From: Falsibacillus pallidus
GTDB taxonomy: Bacteria > Bacillota > Bacilli > Bacillales > DSM-25281
Reading direction: 5' to 3'
Length of the DNA: 56,509 nucleotides
NCBI RefSeq assembly: GCF_003350505.1
Contig: NZ_QQAY01000020.1
Location: 1-56,509, forward strand
The first letter of the stretch is position 1, and every line of letters begins with the position of its first letter. Under the pieces are notes generated by a model. That model did no database searches, was not told where the DNA came from, and was given only the letters and a program-made list of their open reading frames with translations. This document shows, piece by piece, positions 54,024 to 56,509 of this stretch. The translations under genes and the position numbers were made by a program.

Positions 54024-56087
54024 ATGTTTAAAAAAGCTTTTGGCGTTCTGCAAAAAGTCGGTAAAGGATTGATGCTCCCGGTAGCAATCTTGCCTGCAGC
54101 AGGTATCCTGCTTGCACTTGGTAATGCACTGCAAAACCCGACATTGACTGAAATGGCGCCTTTCCTTAACAATCATGTAGTTGTCATGATTGCATCAGTT
54201 ATGGAAGATGCCGGCGGTATCATATTTGGAAACTTAGCACTTCTATTCGCTGTAGGGGTAGCCATTGGGCTGGCTGGCGGAGAAGGGGTTGCTGGTTTAG
54301 CGGCCATCGTTGGATTCTTAATCATGAACGTGACGATGGGCACAGCATTGGGGATCGATGCTACTGACCTTAAAGGCCATCCGGAATATGCAAGCGTTTT
54401 AGGGATTCCTACCCTTCAAACAGGAGTATTCGGCGGGATTATCCTGGGGATTATCGCGGCGTATATGTACAACAAATTCTTTGAAATTGAACTTCCGTCT
54501 TATTTAGGATTCTTTGCAGGAAAGCGCTTCGTTCCGATTGCAACTGCAGCAAGTGCGGTTATCCTCGGATTGATCATGATCGTTATCTGGCCTCCAATCC
54601 AAACAGGCTTGAATAACTTCTCTGAAAACATGCTGAATTCCAACTTGACACTGGCTGCATTTATCTTTGGTGTGGTAGAACGTGCCTTGATTCCGTTCGG
54701 TCTTCATCATATCTTCTATGCACCATTCTGGTTTGAGTTTGGTTCTTACAAAACAGCTGCAGGAAACATCGTACACGGTGACCAGGCGATCTTCATGGCG
54801 CAGGTTAAAGACGGCGTGAAAAACTTGACTGCAGGTACATTCATGACAGGTAAATTCCCGTTCATGATGTTCGGTCTTCCAGCTGCAGCACTTGCTATCT
54901 ATCACGAAGCACGTCCAGAACGCAAAAAGTTCGTAGCAGGTATCATGGGATCTGCAGCATTGACTGCATTCCTAACAGGTATCACTGAACCAATTGAATT
55001 CTCATTCTTATTCGTAGCACCAGTATTGTTTGGTATCCATACAATCTTTGCAGGTTTATCATTCATGGTCATGCATCTATTGGATGTTAAGATCGGGATG
55101 ACTTTCTCAGGCGGTCTGATCGACTTCATTCTATTTGGAGTACTTAATCCACAGACACATTGGTGGTTGGTAATCCCAGTAGGTTTAGTATTCTCTGTCA
55201 TCTACTATTTCGGATTCCGTTTTGCGATCCGCAAATTCAACTTGAAAACACCAGGACGTGAAGATGAAGTGGACGAAGATGAAGGTACTGCAGGTCCAAC
55301 CAGCGACCTTCCATATGAAATCCTTGAAGCATTCGGCGGAAAAGAAAACATCAGCCATTTGGATGCGTGTATCACACGTCTGCGCATTTCTGTAAACGAT
55401 ATTAAAAATGTAGATAAAAACCGCCTGAAGAAATTGGGCGCTGCGGGTGTACTGGAAGTAGGAAACAACGTACAGGCAATCTTTGGACCAAAATCCGATA
55501 CAATCAAATCCCAAATGAAGGATATTATTGATGGAAAACGTCCAAGACCGGTTAAAACAAACCCGGAAGAAGAAGTACAGCAGCAAATTGAAGAAGTAAA
55601 TCCAGCAGCATTGCAATCAGAAGTAGATCCTTCAAGCGAAAAAATCATTTCTCCTATTAAAGGTGAATTGAAGCCGATCACAGAAGTTCCTGACCAAGTA
55701 TTCTCAGGCAAAATGATGGGCGACGGTTTTGCGATCGTTCCATCCGAAGGTACCATTGTATCTCCGGTCAATGGTAAGATCGTAAACCTATTCCCGACGA
55801 AGCATGCGATCGGAATCGAATCCGAAGCAGGCCGTGAAATCTTGATCCATGTCGGAATCGATACAGTGAAACTTCAAGGTGAAGGTTTTGAAACATTAGT
55901 TTCAGAAGGGGATATTGTAGAAGCAGGGCAGCCTCTTCTTAAAGTAGATCTGGACTTCATCAAATCGAACGCTCCTTCCATTATTACTCCTATCGTCTTT
56001 ACGAATCTAAAAGAAGGCGAACAGGTTGTCATCAATAAAGAAGGAAACGTAGACTTAAAACAAAAAGACATCATTGATATTAAATAA
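54024..56087 (+). CDS. ptsG: Glucose-specific PTS enzyme IICBA (PtsG)
   Basis: The glucose transporter/phosphotransferase, 687 residues: IIC membrane domain (about 1-405, starting [13 protein letters not shown]), IIB domain with the phosphorylated Cys449 in D-A-C-I-T-R-L, and IIA domain with the phosphorylated His609 in [14 protein letters not shown] precedes ATG. Expression is controlled by GlcT through the leader terminator. A terminator follows. Confidence 0.97.
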   Translation: MFKKAFGVLQKVGKGLMLPVAILPAAGILLALGNALQNPTLTEMAPFLNNHVVVMIASVMEDAGGIIFGNLALLFAVGVAIGLAGGEGVAGLAAIVGFLIMNVTMGTALGIDATDLKGHPEYASVLGIPTLQTGVFGGIILGIIAAYMYNKFFEIELPSYLGFFAGKRFVPIATAASAVILGLIMIVIWPPIQTGLNNFSENMLNSNLTLAAFIFGVVERALIPFGLHHIFYAPFWFEFGSYKTAAGNIVHGDQAIFMAQVKDGVKNLTAGTFMTGKFPFMMFGLPAAALAIYHEARPERKKFVAGIMGSAALTAFLTGITEPIEFSFLFVAPVLFGIHTIFAGLSFMVMHLLDVKIGMTFSGGLIDFILFGVLNPQTHWWLVIPVGLVFSVIYYFGFRFAIRKFNLKTPGREDEVDEDEGTAGPTSDLPYEILEAFGGKENISHLDACITRLRISVNDIKNVDKNRLKKLGAAGVLEVGNNVQAIFGPKSDTIKSQMKDIIDGKRPRPVKTNPEEEVQQQIEEVNPAALQSEVDPSSEKIISPIKGELKPITEVPDQVFSGKMMGDGFAIVPSEGTIVSPVNGKIVNLFPTKHAIGIESEAGREILIHVGIDTVKLQGEGFETLVSEGDIVEAGQPLLKVDLDFIKSNAPSIITPIVFTNLKEGEQVVINKEGNVDLKQKDIIDIK

Positions 56088-56099
56088 TCTGTGTGTCAA

Positions 56100-56138
56100 A
56101 ACACCCATCCCTTATTGAAAAGGGATGGGTGTTTTTTA
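56100..56138 (+). terminator. Intrinsic terminator of ptsG
   Basis: ACACCCATCCCTT / AAGGGATGGGTGT, a 13-bp stem with a short loop followed by TTTTT. Confidence 0.93.
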
Positions 56139-56275
56139 CTAATTTAAACTTATTATAAATAATGTCGAAAAATATATTGACGAGGAGGTGGGAGGGTGAT
56201 AATATTATAAACATCGTCACAACAGACGAGCCAAGCAAAGACAAGTTGAACGAAAAAAACTTTCGAAAAAAGTTA

Positions 56276-56304
56276 TTGACTTTAACTCGCTAGCATGGTA
56301 AATT
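56276..56304 (+). promoter_or_regulatory. rRNA operon promoter
   Basis: TTGACT (56276-56281), 17-bp spacer, TAAATT (56299-56304) with an extended TGG before it. It lies about 130 bp before the 16S start. Confidence 0.85.
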
Positions 56305-56337
56305 AATAAAGTCGCTTCTGAGAGACGAGGCGAAATT

Positions 56338-56353
56338 GATCTTTGAAAACTGA
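56338..56353 (+). promoter_or_regulatory. rRNA antitermination boxA-like element
   Basis: TGATCTTTGAAAACT matches the boxA core (TGCTCTTTGAAAA) in the rRNA leader and would recruit the NusB-S10 antitermination complex. Confidence 0.7.
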
Positions 56354-56434
56354 ACAAAACAAAACGTCAACGTTAATCTATTTTTTAAAAATCGAGCTAA
56401 TCAAGCTTGAAACTTTGTGGCTTTGAGCCAACAA

Positions 56435-56509
56435 TTTTTCGGAGAGTTTGATCCTGGCTCAGGACGAACGCTGGCGGCGTGCCTAATACATGCAAGTCGA
56501 GCGGATTGA
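56435..56509 (+). rRNA. rrs: 16S rRNA, 5' part (truncated by window edge)
   Basis: The last 75 bases are the 5' end of a 16S rRNA: CGGAGAGTTTGATCCTGGCT, then GACGAACGCTGGCGGCGTGC and TGCAAGTCGAGCGG. The exact first base follows the B. subtilis gene (TTTATCGGAGAG, here TTTTTCGGAGAG). Confidence 0.98.

Overview
The window looks like the chromosome of a low-to-mid-GC endospore-forming Bacillaceae bacterium. It opens in the last part of a 5S rRNA followed by tRNA-fMet and tRNA-Asp, and it closes on the promoter, leader and first bases of a 16S rRNA, so it spans the whole stretch between two rRNA operons. Much of the gene order is that of the Bacillus subtilis ydi-groE and yea-gua-pbu regions (tsaE-tsaB-rimI-tsaD, ydiF, moaC-rex-tatAY-tatCY, ydiK, ydiL, groES-groEL; yeaC-yeaD-yebA-guaA-pbuG). 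Most of those calls are safe. The expected thiL between the tRNAs and tsaE is absent; a 403-residue HExxH protein sits there instead.

Layout: (1) 1-4640, rRNA/tRNA end, putative metalloprotein, and the t6A-tRNA modification genes with rimI. (2) 4640-8705, a repeat-rich spacer followed by a SAM (S-box) riboswitch-controlled metY-metX-hom operon inserted between tsaD and ydiF. (3) 8706-8920, a cluster of same-direction DnaA-box-like 9-mers next to the ABC-F gene ydiF. (4) 11067-16524, moaC, rex, the Tat translocase pair, two membrane proteins, and CIRCE-controlled groESL. (5) 16525-29300, an accessory region: a PadR operon, a Bcr/CflA exporter, a YVTN beta-propeller protein, a LURP-one protein, a VmlR-like ribosome-protection ABC-F gene behind a probable ribosome-sensing attenuator, a C1q-like protein, several unknown small genes, a HAD phosphatase and a NIPSNAP-Nudix fusion. 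Dispersed palindromic repeats are concentrated here.

(6) 29966-43520 is a Tad/Flp pilus locus: cpaB, tadZ, tadA, tadB, tadC, a Flp-type pilin, then an AT-rich accessory block (von Willebrand A lipoprotein, a secreted protein with 23 uninterrupted W/F/T-centred pentapeptides, an unknown 280-residue protein and a polytopic membrane protein), then TadE- and TadG-like pseudopilin genes and a small membrane protein, ending at a terminator. An unknown gene and a second paralogous VWA lipoprotein follow; the latter is bracketed by near-identical 47-bp direct repeats. No prepilin peptidase is encoded in the locus. This block is the best candidate for an incompletely described system.

(7) 43716-56100: nadE, a MITE-like repeat, the MoxR-DUF58-transglutaminase operon (yeaC-yeaD-yebA), guaA and pbuG each behind a guanine-type purine riboswitch (pbuG also with paired PurR boxes), then glcT and ptsG with a GlcT antitermination (RAT)/terminator element between them.

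All calls were made by reading the sequence; no similarity search, folding or expression data were available.
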